Shown one piece after another: positions 9,295-18,283 of a stretch of 64,000 nt of DNA. This DNA is from Candidatus Sulfuritelmatomonas gaucii (GTDB lineage Bacteria > Acidobacteriota > Terriglobia > Terriglobales > Acidobacteriaceae), in NCBI GenBank assembly GCA_900290245.1, contig OKRB01000105.1:43934-107933 (forward strand), written 5' to 3'. The notes beneath the pieces were generated by a model. The model saw nothing but the letters and a program-made list of their open reading frames with translations. It searched no databases and had not been told where the DNA came from. A program made the translations under genes and the position numbers. Position 1 is the first letter of the stretch. Each line of letters begins with the position of its first letter.

Positions 9295-9766
9295 GTTCGT
9301 GCTCTCCTTGTTCACTGCCAATTCTTCGTGTCACGTGCCAAAACCTGGAGTCAAGCTCGGCCAATATTCCGTGTCATGCCAAAAGCTCGTTTGAGGGGAT
9401 TAGCAAATCTCCGCGACACTTTGTGGCCAGATTGGTCAGGAACAAACTTTCCTTTCCCTTCAGATCTCTGGTCCAAAGTATATGCGAGCGGCCAGAAGGG
9501 CAGCAAAGGTCATGTCAGCAACTCCAATGGATTTGGCCAGTGCCGCAACAACAGATGCTGAACCGTCGTCAGTCTCCCGTTCCCGATCGACGCGAAAAGG
9601 CAATCTTAAACAGCGGCGACGTGTGCCACACGTGTGCCGCTTTTCAGGTCTCAGGAGGGAGCAAGGCGCGCGAGACCGGCCAATTCCAAATTGTCGGGTC
9701 GATCGCTTACTTCTCACTTTGGCTGGTCTTAACCAGCTGTAGTATTAAGGGGATCTTCGCACGCCC
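9295..9766. other. 472-base divergent intergenic region
   Basis: It separates ssb from the GH89 gene. No convincing gene is seen. It contains ACGTGTGCC twice (9619-9627 and 9630-9638), enclosing the perfect palindrome CACACGTGTG at 9627-9636, and a GCTGGT/ACCAGC inverted repeat at 9722-9737, 29 bases before the GH89 start. Either could be a regulator site. Confidence 0.4.
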
Positions 9767-12061
9767 ATGATGCCGGCTTTGAATGGCTTGCTTACAAAAG
9801 CACTGACCGCGCTCTGCATTCTTTTCGCTACGGCGCATGTAGTTCATGCGGCCGATGCAAAGAGCGGCCAACTGCAGCCAGCCAGAGCAGCCCTCAAACG
9901 GTTGATTCCCTCACTGCAGTCGCAGATCAGTCTCTCAAAGATAAGTAGCGGTGACGGCGGCGATGCATTTCGTATTTCCGGAACAAAGGGGAACATCCAG
10001 GTAGAGGCGACTTCAAACGTCGCCGCTCTTTTTGGAGTGAACTGGTATCTCAGGTATGTTGCGCATTTACAAATCTCCTCAAACGGGGATCAGCTTCGGT
10101 TTCGGGGCAAACTGCCGGGTCCGCCCGAGGCGATCGAAAAGAAGTCACCGTATCGTTATCGCTATGCGCTGAACGAAAACACCGACGGCTACTCAACACC
10201 GTACTGGGATTGGGCCCATTGGGAACGCGAAATCGATCTGCTCGCAGCCAGTGGCATCAACGCCATGCTTGTGGAACGTGGCGCGGATGAAGTGCTCTAT
10301 CGAACTTTCCGTGAATTAGGCTACCCGGACGGCGAGATTCGCCAGTGGATTGCGCAGCCCGCACACCAGAACTGGCAATTGATGGGCAACCTGTGTTGTT
10401 TTGACGAGCCCATCTCACGGCAACTGCTTGAGCGGCGCACGCAATCGGCCAGGCAGATGGTTGCGCGGCTGCGCGAACTCGGCATCACGCCTGTCCTACC
10501 CGGCTATTTCGGAATCGTTCCGGAAGGCTTTGCCAAGCGACATCCGGGCGCTCACGTGGTTGCGCAGGGGACGTGGAACGGTTTCAGCCGCCCCGGTTGG
10601 CTCGACCCACGCGATCCTCTCTTTGCGGAAGTGGCTGCGGCTTTTTACCGGCACGAGCGTGAACTTTTTGGCGACACGTCGATCTACGACATGGAGCCAT
10701 TTCAAGAAGGCGGGACACCTGGAAAGGTGCCTGTGAGCGCGGCCGCAAAGCGCATCCAGCAGATGCTCAATCTCGCCCACCCTGACGCGCTATGGATGAT
10801 GCTTGCGTGGCAGGACAATCCATCGCCGGTTCTGCTTGAAGGAGTGAATCGTAACCGGCTTCTGATCGTTGACATCGAACAGGGACGCACGCCCCACGAA
10901 GCCCGTGAAGCAGATTTTCGAGGGGCGCACTATCTGTTCGGCGGACTGTGGGAGTTTGGGGGACGGACGACGCTGGGCGCGAATCTTTACGACTACGCTG
11001 TGCGCCTGCCAGCGATGGGGACTCGACCGGGGAGCAAGATGGCCGGCACCGCGTATTTCTCTGAAGGGCTCGACACAAATCCCGCGGCGTTCACGCTCTT
11101 CACTGAAATGGCGTGGCGCGAACAACCGGTTGACGTGATTGAGTGGTCGAAGGGCTATGCCAGGAGCCGCTATGGGAGCGACGATCCACATGCCGAGCGA
11201 GCGTGGCAGATCCTGATGCAGACGGTATACAGCGGGATGGCTGACAGTGTTTCCAATCATGGTGAGCGGGACGCAGCAACAGAATCTCTATTCGCCGCAC
11301 AGCCAAGCCTGACGGCTACGAAGGCATCGATATGGGCTCCGGATCAGCTTCGTTATGCGCCGGAGGAGTTGGAAAGCGCGTTGACGGAGCTGCTCGAAGC
11401 CGGCCCAGCGGTTCGAGCGACTGCCACGTACCAATATGACCTGGTCGATGTTGCCCGCCAGGTGATATCCAACTGGAGCAGAGCGGCGCTGCCGCAAATC
11501 AAAGACGCTTACGACCATCGCGACGAGGCGCAGTTCCAAAGTCTTGCTCAGCGATGGCTAAAGATGATGGACCTGGAAGACGCGATGCTTGCGACGAACT
11601 CTTCGTTTTTGCTGGGGCGCTGGCTTGACGCAGTGACGCCATGGGCGGCAAGCGACGGCGAAATGCGACGCCTGCAATTTGATGCGCGGTCGATTTTGAC
11701 AACCTGGGGCGACCGGACCGCCAGTGAAGCAGGATTGCACGATTACGGCAACAAGGAGTGGGCCGGGCTAATTTCGGGCTACTACCGGCCGCGATGGCAA
11801 CTTTATTTTGACAAACTCGCTCAGTCAATGAAGGAAGGAACGGCTCCGGGGAAGATCGACTGGTTCCAGATTGGCGAGCGATGGAACGGGTCGCTCACGG
11901 GATACACAACGCGACCCCAGGGTAATTCGTGGTCCGCTGCCAACAAGGTGGCGCAAGAGCTTGGTATACTTTGCCGGCGCCCTGAGGGATCGGGTGGTGA
12001 CTTGGTGTCGAGCTCCTCGGCCTGTGCTGATCAGGAAGGATTGCGCGCGACTCCCAAATAG
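9767..12061 (+). CDS. alpha-N-acetylglucosaminidase, GH89
   Basis: A 764-residue secreted enzyme of the NAGLU family, which removes terminal alpha-linked GlcNAc. A signal peptide ends near VVHA|AD. The N-terminal domain (about 35-115) has the family VNWYLRYV segment. The catalytic barrel starts at YRYALNENTDGYSTPYWDW. The likely acid/base is E314 (EPFQEGGTP, matching the NAGLU catalytic loop), and the likely nucleophile is E433 (AYFSEGLDTNP). An all-helical C-terminal domain follows to the end. Family length (700-800) fits. It is followed by a LacI-type operator and a TonB receptor, pointing to a regulated uptake and degradation locus. Confidence 0.9.
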   Translation: MMPALNGLLTKALTALCILFATAHVVHAADAKSGQLQPARAALKRLIPSLQSQISLSKISSGDGGDAFRISGTKGNIQVEATSNVAALFGVNWYLRYVAHLQISSNGDQLRFRGKLPGPPEAIEKKSPYRYRYALNENTDGYSTPYWDWAHWEREIDLLAASGINAMLVERGADEVLYRTFRELGYPDGEIRQWIAQPAHQNWQLMGNLCCFDEPISRQLLERRTQSARQMVARLRELGITPVLPGYFGIVPEGFAKRHPGAHVVAQGTWNGFSRPGWLDPRDPLFAEVAAAFYRHERELFGDTSIYDMEPFQEGGTPGKVPVSAAAKRIQQMLNLAHPDALWMMLAWQDNPSPVLLEGVNRNRLLIVDIEQGRTPHEAREADFRGAHYLFGGLWEFGGRTTLGANLYDYAVRLPAMGTRPGSKMAGTAYFSEGLDTNPAAFTLFTEMAWREQPVDVIEWSKGYARSRYGSDDPHAERAWQILMQTVYSGMADSVSNHGERDAATESLFAAQPSLTATKASIWAPDQLRYAPEELESALTELLEAGPAVRATATYQYDLVDVARQVISNWSRAALPQIKDAYDHRDEAQFQSLAQRWLKMMDLEDAMLATNSSFLLGRWLDAVTPWAASDGEMRRLQFDARSILTTWGDRTASEAGLHDYGNKEWAGLISGYYRPRWQLYFDKLAQSMKEGTAPGKIDWFQIGERWNGSLTGYTTRPQGNSWSAANKVAQELGILCRRPEGSGGDLVSSSSACADQEGLRATPK

Positions 12062-12133
12062 TTTCACCACTTCTCAGTTGGTCAACGCGGAACTTTTCAT
12101 GGTGCACACTCCTGGTCATGAATGGAGTCGTTA

Positions 12134-12175
12134 TTGACAAAAAGCTTGACAATGGAATGCGGCATGTTCTAGGGT
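12134..12175 (+). promoter_or_regulatory. putative promoter before the LacI-type operator
   Basis: Two perfect TTGACA hexamers occur at 12134-12139 and 12146-12151. The second is spaced 18 bases from TAGGGT (12170-12175), a weak -10 box. This would place transcription start at about 12182, so the palindrome just downstream would cover it. The receptor ATG is about 500 bases further on, giving a long leader, so another promoter may also exist. Confidence 0.45.
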
Positions 12176-12183
12176 TCCAGAAT

Positions 12184-12199
12184 ACGTAAGCGCTAACGT
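12184..12199. promoter_or_regulatory. LacI-family operator
   Basis: ACGTAAGCGCTAACGT is a 16-base palindrome with one mismatched pair and a central CG, the usual form of LacI/GalR-family sites. It lies at the inferred start of transcription between the GH89 and TonB-receptor genes; a LacI-type regulator is encoded at 18284 in the same gene run. No second copy was seen in the flanking gaps. Confidence 0.65.
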
Positions 12200-12687
12200 A
12201 CCCGGAGATACGATTGCGGTTCGAAGCGCGGTTTCCCCTTGTTACGATCATTGAGGCTAAGTGATGCATGGTCCCGCTCGGCCCCCTGTGGCACATCCAA
12301 AGTTGGGGCGGTTCCTGGGATGCAGGAATCGCACAACGCGACCAAGAGAAGTCTGTGGAATCTGAAATCACCTGAGCCTCTTGCTGCAGATGTTGGGCTA
12401 GTCTTTTCTGACGTTGCGGGCCTCTGCCAATTCCTCCAAATTGCTTACTGCGAGGAGCCACCAAGAGCAGTTAAACATCCTGTAACTTGTTTGGCTCAGA
12501 CTGGATCTGCGCTCGCTCCTGCAGAAGGAGCGGCAAGCGCATTTCCAATACTCGGGTTTCCGATCGACCTTGCACGGTGGGTACACTTCCCCGGAGCTTG
12601 CAGCGCTTGAAGCTGCAACAGTTTTCCGTGCTGATGACCGATCTGAGCCCGAATCGATCCAGAACCTTTGAAAGGAGTCAAGACAAG
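12200..12687 (+). other. long leader before the TonB receptor
   Basis: About 490 bases without a convincing gene. Open frames here lack a recognisable domain or ribosome site and are probably chance. An AAAGGAG ribosome site (12671-12677) decides the receptor start. Confidence 0.4.
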
Positions 12688-15600
12688 ATGGCTAGATTGA
12701 CCGTGTTGAACAGGCTGGTGTGCGCGGCGCTATTTCTGATTTCAGGCGCATTCATTTGCACGTCGGCCAGCGCGCAATTTGAAACCGCATCGGTACTGGG
12801 CTTCGTACACGACACGTCAGGAGCGGCAGTAGCCAATGCGAAAGTCACGCTCATCAACGTTGCCACGGGTACCGAAGCAACGGTCACAGCGGACAGCCAG
12901 GGCGAATTCGAATTTACGAGCGTTCGCGTTGGCAATTACAAAGTGACGGGATCCGCATCAGATTTCAGCGCCACCACGACGGATGCGTTCACGGTTGAAG
13001 TGAACGCGCGCCTGCGGGTTGACATTTCGCTGAAACCGGGCGCAGCGAGCGAAACCATTACCGTAACCGGCGCTGCCGCACTGCTCAATACCGAAGATAG
13101 TGAACGCGGCCAGATTATTTCTGCCCGCGACGTAAGCAATCTTCCGCTGAACGGCCGCGCTTACGCCGATCTGGCCCTGCTTACGCCGGGCGTGCGCGCG
13201 AACAACCTGGAAAACCAAACTGTGACCAGCCGCGACGCATCGTACAACGTCAACGGAGAGCGCAGCGAATTCAATAACTTCCTTCTCGACGGCTTGGACA
13301 ATAACGCCTACGGCACATCGAACCAGAGCTTCTCGAACCAGGCGATCCAGCCTTCGCCCGATGCCATCAGCGAGTTTCGCGTTGAAACGGACAACTACAG
13401 CGCGGAGTATGGACGCGCGTCCGGAGCCGTCTTCAACGTCAGCATCAAGAGCGGGACAAATCAACTGCACGGCGGTTTGTGGGAGTACAACCGCAACACC
13501 GACTTCAACGCGATTGGCCCATTCAAGCCTCCCACCAACGTCTTGACCGGAAAGTCGCAGAAACCCGTGCTCGTGAAGAACCAGTTCGGTGGAGACATCG
13601 GCGGACCGATGCCGATCTTCAAGGGCAAGATTTTTTATTTCGGCGATCTTGAGAGCAACCGGCAGGTACAGGGCCAATATTCCGCTTCCACCGTGCCCAA
13701 CAGCAATCAGCGCCAGGGCGTTTTTACCGACACGAACGGCAACCCGGTTCCGTTGCACAATCCTCTTACCGGTACGGTCTATGCCAATGGCATTGTTCCC
13801 CAATCGGACTGGGGTTCGCTGGCCAAGCTTGTCATTCCGGCATTGCCCTCAGCCAATGTGAGCGGGGCCTTCTCAAATAACCTTGTCAATGTTCCAAAAG
13901 CCAACTTCAAAGATTACAGAAGCGATGCGCGATTTGATTTCTTTTTGAATCCACGCAGCACGGCCTTTTTCCGCTGGAGCTATCACCACCAGGACATCGT
14001 CGACGCTGAGCCCATCACCGGCCCGGCCGGAGGAAACGGCAACGGTACCATTCATGACTACAATAAGCAAATCGCGGCGGGTTATACCTTCCTGTTCAAC
14101 CAGCACTCGATCCTTGATGCTCGAGTAGCTTTCACCTGGACCCTCGGCGGAAAAACACCGTATGGCCTGGGCCAGCAGAGTTTGCTCGTGCAGGCAGGTA
14201 TTCCGGGCTTACCGACCAGCCCGGTAGTCTCGCGCTCGCTGAATGATCAGAACGTGAGCAGCTTCAGCCAATTTGGATCGCAGCCAAGCAACCCGCAGTT
14301 TCAGAACCCTTTCGCTATCGATCCGAAGGTAAATTACACGCTTCTCAAGGGCCGCAACAGCATGAAGTTCGGCTACGAGTACCAGTCGATCAACACAGAG
14401 ATCGACGACTTCAACCCGGTCTATGGGCAGGACAACTATTCCGGCGGATTCAGTGCCGGCCTCTCGAACGCCAGTGCCGGCAGTTACAACAGCAACGGCG
14501 ATGCCGGCATCAAGGAGGCCGCATTCCTCGCCGACTTTCTGGTTGGCGCACGCAGCCTGTACCAGTTGAACAACTTCCGCATTGTGAACTATCACCAGCG
14601 CATGAACTTCATCTATTTCCAGGACGACATGAAACTCACGCGCAATTTCACGGTGAATGCGGGAATGCGCTACGAGCTCGCGACGCCGCAATGGGTCGAC
14701 GGAAATCACCTGGCAAATTACGACCCGAACACGAATACGCTGCTGCAGGCCCAGGGGGGCTCACTCTATGGCAGCGCGCTCGTGAATATGCCGAAGACCG
14801 ATTTCGCTCCGCGCATTGGCTTCTCCTACGGCTGGAAAGACAAGACGGTGATTCGCGGCGGCTACGGTATAAGTTATGACCAGTTCAATCGCGAAGGCGG
14901 CGAAAATCTGCTCGCCTATAACGGGCCGTACATCGTCAACTCGTCCATTACGCAGCAGGTTGTTACCAGCGGCGTCAACACGCCAATTTGCGCCGCCAAC
15001 GTGCAATCGACCACCTGCTTCAGCCCGGAGTCACAGGGCTACGGCACGAACTTTGTAAGCGCAGCGGGATTCAGCACTGCACTGGCACAGACGCGCTACA
15101 TTCCGCCGAACATCGCCACCGGTTACGTGCAGGCCTGGCACTTCGGTATCCAGCGCAAGTTGAATGAAAGCACGCTGTTCGATGTCTCCTATGTCGGCGA
15201 GCACGGGGTTCACATATGGGTGCTTGACGATATCAATCAGGCTACTCCGAACACGCCTTCGTCTACTTGCAGCAACACCGTCAACTCGGGCTGCGTACCA
15301 TTGCTCAATCGCCGCCCGCATGTCGGATTCACGGGTATCGAAGGGTCCTCTAACGCGGGCATGTTGATCTATCACGGCCTTCAGGCCAGGCTTGAACACC
15401 GCTACTCGGGCGGACTCTACCTCCTTGATGCATTCTCGTATTCACGGGCCGTTGACAATGCATCAGGCCACCTGGACACGCCGAACAATGACAATTCGCG
15501 CGTGAACCTCGCCAATCTCCGCGGCGAGCGCGGGCAGTCGGCTTACAACCAGCCGCTGAACGACACGCTCACCGCTATCTGGGATCTGCCTTACGGCCGC

Positions 15601-16119
15601 GGCCGGCACTGGGGCGCAAGCGCCAATCGCATGATGCAGACTGTAGCGGGCGGCTGGCAATTTACCATCATCGATACTGCTACCAGCGGACAGCCTGTCA
15701 ACCTGATCTACTCCGAGCCTTCGCAGTTTGACGTAAGTGACTTGCTCAACTATCGCCCCAATGTTACCGGCAACCCGAAATCACTACGGGGCTCCTGGGT
15801 GAAGACAAATACTTCGCTGAACGGATACCTGAGCTCGTCGACTGTCAGCGTCCCCACCGACATTACGCACCCTTACGGTAACGCCGGGAGAAACTCCATT
15901 CGCGACAACGCCTTCTACCAGGTGAACGCCGGACTGCACAAGCTGTTTCCGCTGTGGAGCGAGTCGTCGAGCCTGGATTTCCGCTGCGAAGCGTTTAATT
16001 TACTCAACAATGTCAACTACACGGCGCCAGACTCCAACCGCCAGGACGGTGGATTCGGCTCCATCATAGGATACTTTCCACCGCGCCAGCTGCAACTGGC
16101 CCTCAAATTGAACTTCTAG
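12688..16119 (+). CDS. Oar-like TonB-dependent receptor
   Basis: A 1143-residue outer-membrane receptor. A signal peptide ends near ASAQF. Residues about 30-115 form a carboxypeptidase-regulatory-like beta-sandwich (VLGFVHDTSGAAVANAKVTLINVATG). A plug domain follows (LPLNGRAYADLALLTPGV, YNVNGERSEFNNFLLDGLDNN, PDAISEFRVETDNYSAEYG), then a long beta-barrel ending in LQLALKLNF with terminal Phe. This architecture is much expanded in Acidobacteria and is linked to uptake of large or complex ligands. The ATG at 12688 has a strong AAAGGAG site. The gene leads three others on the same strand and is probably repressed through the upstream palindrome. Confidence 0.92.
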   Translation: MARLTVLNRLVCAALFLISGAFICTSASAQFETASVLGFVHDTSGAAVANAKVTLINVATGTEATVTADSQGEFEFTSVRVGNYKVTGSASDFSATTTDAFTVEVNARLRVDISLKPGAASETITVTGAAALLNTEDSERGQIISARDVSNLPLNGRAYADLALLTPGVRANNLENQTVTSRDASYNVNGERSEFNNFLLDGLDNNAYGTSNQSFSNQAIQPSPDAISEFRVETDNYSAEYGRASGAVFNVSIKSGTNQLHGGLWEYNRNTDFNAIGPFKPPTNVLTGKSQKPVLVKNQFGGDIGGPMPIFKGKIFYFGDLESNRQVQGQYSASTVPNSNQRQGVFTDTNGNPVPLHNPLTGTVYANGIVPQSDWGSLAKLVIPALPSANVSGAFSNNLVNVPKANFKDYRSDARFDFFLNPRSTAFFRWSYHHQDIVDAEPITGPAGGNGNGTIHDYNKQIAAGYTFLFNQHSILDARVAFTWTLGGKTPYGLGQQSLLVQAGIPGLPTSPVVSRSLNDQNVSSFSQFGSQPSNPQFQNPFAIDPKVNYTLLKGRNSMKFGYEYQSINTEIDDFNPVYGQDNYSGGFSAGLSNASAGSYNSNGDAGIKEAAFLADFLVGARSLYQLNNFRIVNYHQRMNFIYFQDDMKLTRNFTVNAGMRYELATPQWVDGNHLANYDPNTNTLLQAQGGSLYGSALVNMPKTDFAPRIGFSYGWKDKTVIRGGYGISYDQFNREGGENLLAYNGPYIVNSSITQQVVTSGVNTPICAANVQSTTCFSPESQGYGTNFVSAAGFSTALAQTRYIPPNIATGYVQAWHFGIQRKLNESTLFDVSYVGEHGVHIWVLDDINQATPNTPSSTCSNTVNSGCVPLLNRRPHVGFTGIEGSSNAGMLIYHGLQARLEHRYSGGLYLLDAFSYSRAVDNASGHLDTPNNDNSRVNLANLRGERGQSAYNQPLNDTLTAIWDLPYGRGRHWGASANRMMQTVAGGWQFTIIDTATSGQPVNLIYSEPSQFDVSDLLNYRPNVTGNPKSLRGSWVKTNTSLNGYLSSSTVSVPTDITHPYGNAGRNSIRDNAFYQVNAGLHKLFPLWSESSSLDFRCEAFNLLNNVNYTAPDSNRQDGGFGSIIGYFPPRQLQLALKLNF

Positions 16120-16153
16120 TCCGCAGAGGAAGGAAGAAAACCCGAGGGTAGAG

Positions 16154-17101
16154 ATGATGACCATCACCCGTCGGCAGTTTGGAATTCTCTCTGCCGGTGC
16201 TCTGGGCTCAAGCCTCACGCGCTCGCTTTGGGCGCGTGAGGCGTCCCCGACTGACAGGGACCGTTACTTCTACTTCGCCGTCATCGCGGATTCGCATGTC
16301 ATCGATGGTTTCTATCACGGCCAGGAGAGCAACGCTGAAGACACGGAAAGCCTACAACATACCGCGGCAAACCTGGTTTCCGCACGCACCCTCATCAACA
16401 GCCTCGATCCGCCCATCGAACGGGTTTTTGTGGTTGGCGACTATTTTCACAATTATCCGTCTTTGGATTACGACTTTTACTTCAAGAACACGACGCGGCT
16501 CGACAATGCCAAGGCGATTACCGACGGATTCAGGATGCCCGTTCAGGTCGGACTGGGAAATCACGATTACGGAGTACCCGGCGTTTCGCGCGAGATGAGT
16601 CATCGCCTCTTCGAGGCTAAGTTCCACATCAAGCCCTATTACGCCCTGGAGCACAAGGGCCACAAATTTATCGACCTGAACAACTTTCTTGGCACGACCT
16701 GGGGCCCGGCATCCACGATGGTGGATCGCACAACGGGATCGCTTGGCGAAGAGCAGCTGAACTGGTTTGAAGCGCAGCTTGAAGAGGGAAAGCCTTCTTT
16801 CGTTTTCATCCACTATCCCCTTTGGCTCGTCGTCCCCAAGGAAGTCGCCGATTATGGACTGCATCCGCTGATCCGCAAGCACAAGGAGACGATTCAACTT
16901 GTCGTCTCGGGACACTGGCACAAATGGGTAGATTTCGCGCATACCTACGGGCCGCAGCAATATGTGATCGCGGCCACGCGCTATGACCCCAACGCATACA
17001 TGTTGATGGAAGTGGACCGCCAGCGAAACACCTGGCGTTTTCTCAACGAAAGCCTCGTCGAGTGGTCCACGCATTACAGCAAACCGTACAACCATGCATA
17101 A
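16154..17101 (+). CDS. Tat-exported calcineurin-like metallophosphoesterase
   Basis: A 315-residue phosphoesterase with a twin-arginine signal (TRRQFGILSAGALG). The dimetal motifs appear in order: ADSHV (D-x-H), VGDYFHN (GD), GLGNHDYG (GNHD), IHYPLW and VSGHWHKW (GHxH). Known members hydrolyse phosphomonoesters or phosphodiesters, using folded metal sites that suit Tat export. It lies 34 bases after the receptor gene and 18 bases before the PI-PLC-like gene, so co-transcription is likely. ATG codons at 16154 and 16157 are both possible. The substrate is not known; by context it may dephosphorylate products of the neighbouring phosphodiesterase. Confidence 0.85.
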   Translation: MMTITRRQFGILSAGALGSSLTRSLWAREASPTDRDRYFYFAVIADSHVIDGFYHGQESNAEDTESLQHTAANLVSARTLINSLDPPIERVFVVGDYFHNYPSLDYDFYFKNTTRLDNAKAITDGFRMPVQVGLGNHDYGVPGVSREMSHRLFEAKFHIKPYYALEHKGHKFIDLNNFLGTTWGPASTMVDRTTGSLGEEQLNWFEAQLEEGKPSFVFIHYPLWLVVPKEVADYGLHPLIRKHKETIQLVVSGHWHKWVDFAHTYGPQQYVIAATRYDPNAYMLMEVDRQRNTWRFLNESLVEWSTHYSKPYNHA

Positions 17102-17119
17102 GTTCTACGACCAGGAGCG

Positions 17120-18244
17120 ATGATGCCCTCGCGAAGCAATCGAATGCTGTCTTTCCTCATAGGCCTGGCGCTCTGCGCTCTGCCTGCCACCTGCCAGAAG
17201 AACGATCAGTTGCGATTGAACCAGATCCAGGTCATCGGGACTCACAACAGTTATCATGCCGGCTTTGCGCCCAGCGCGGCGCAATTATGGCAAACCAAGA
17301 ATCCGAGTATGTTCGACGGCCTCGACTATCGTCATGTGCCGTTGAATCAACAATTCGACGGAGGCGTGCGCCAGATCGAGCTTGATGTCTTCGCCGACAG
17401 CAAAGGAGGGCTCTACGCGCATCCAACCGGTCCGTCGATGATTGCGGCCGCGAATCTGCCACCCGATCCTGACTTCGATCCCGACGGCGTTATGACCAAG
17501 CCGGGTTTCAAGGTCATGCACATTCAAGATATCGACTTCCGCAGCACGTGTCAGCCGTTCATCGCATGCCTGCGTCAAGTGAAGGAATGGTCACATGCCC
17601 ACCCGGGACACATCCCCATCTTTATTCTTGTCGAGACAAAACAGGGTGCGCCGCGCAGCCCAGTGCAGCGCACTGTGCCGGAGCCATTCACCTCTGCGAC
17701 TTTCGACGCACTCGACGCGGAGATTCGCGCGGTGTTTTCCCCCGATCAGCTCATCACTCCCGACGACGTTCGCGGAAGCTACGCAACGCTGAACGATGCA
17801 GTCCTCCACGGAAACTGGCCGACGCTGCTCAGCGCACGCGGGAAAGTGATTTTTCTCATGGACCAGCGGCCGGTTGGTCCTGTTTATCTTGAGGGCCACC
17901 CCTCGCTACGCGGCCGTGTGCTGTTTACCAATGCCGAGCCGGGAGAGCCCGATGCCGCCTTCATCGAGCGCAACGACGGTCCGTCGAGCGAGATTTCGGA
18001 GCTCGTTCGCAAAGGCTACCTCGTCCGCACTCGAACCGATGCTGACACACGGGAGGCCCGCACGAACTCAACCGGTCGCCGGGACACTATGATGGCGAGC
18101 GGCGCGCAAATCCTGAGCACCGATTATCCGGCGAACGAGCCCGCGCGCTGGCCGGGGCATTATTCAGTGAGCTTGCCCGGGAACGCCATTGCTCGCTGTG
18201 ACCCCGTGAATTCTCCGGCTACCTGTAGCGGTGCACTGCGATAG
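17120..18244 (+). CDS. PI-PLC-like phosphodiesterase, secreted
   Basis: A 374-residue protein with a signal peptide (residues 1 to about 25). The barrel pattern of Ca2+-dependent phosphoinositide phospholipase C-like bacterial proteins is clear: QVIGTHNSYH with catalytic-type His42, GVRQIELDVF, and a second His134 in VMHIQDIDFRSTC, then IPIFILVETK. The family cleaves, or is predicted to cleave, phosphatidylinositol-type diesters, though many bacterial members are untested. Cys25 follows LPAT, which is a poor lipobox, so lipidation is doubtful. It sits between the exported phosphoesterase and a LacI regulator. Confidence 0.85.
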   Translation: MMPSRSNRMLSFLIGLALCALPATCQKNDQLRLNQIQVIGTHNSYHAGFAPSAAQLWQTKNPSMFDGLDYRHVPLNQQFDGGVRQIELDVFADSKGGLYAHPTGPSMIAAANLPPDPDFDPDGVMTKPGFKVMHIQDIDFRSTCQPFIACLRQVKEWSHAHPGHIPIFILVETKQGAPRSPVQRTVPEPFTSATFDALDAEIRAVFSPDQLITPDDVRGSYATLNDAVLHGNWPTLLSARGKVIFLMDQRPVGPVYLEGHPSLRGRVLFTNAEPGEPDAAFIERNDGPSSEISELVRKGYLVRTRTDADTREARTNSTGRRDTMMASGAQILSTDYPANEPARWPGHYSVSLPGNAIARCDPVNSPATCSGALR

Positions 18245-18283
18245 CCGGCTGCCACATATTTCTTTGCTTCAGGAGATTCCTCC

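Noticed and set aside
9201..9770. Possible 189-residue plus-strand gene between ssb and GH89
   Set aside because: It overlaps the ssb coding region and its product is compositionally odd.
12239..12610. Possible 123-residue gene in the leader of the TonB receptor
   Set aside because: No ribosome site, no domain, odd Cys-rich composition; more likely untranslated leader.
17120..18244. Lipoprotein assignment for the PI-PLC-like protein
   Set aside because: The residues before Cys25 (LPAT) do not fit a lipobox.
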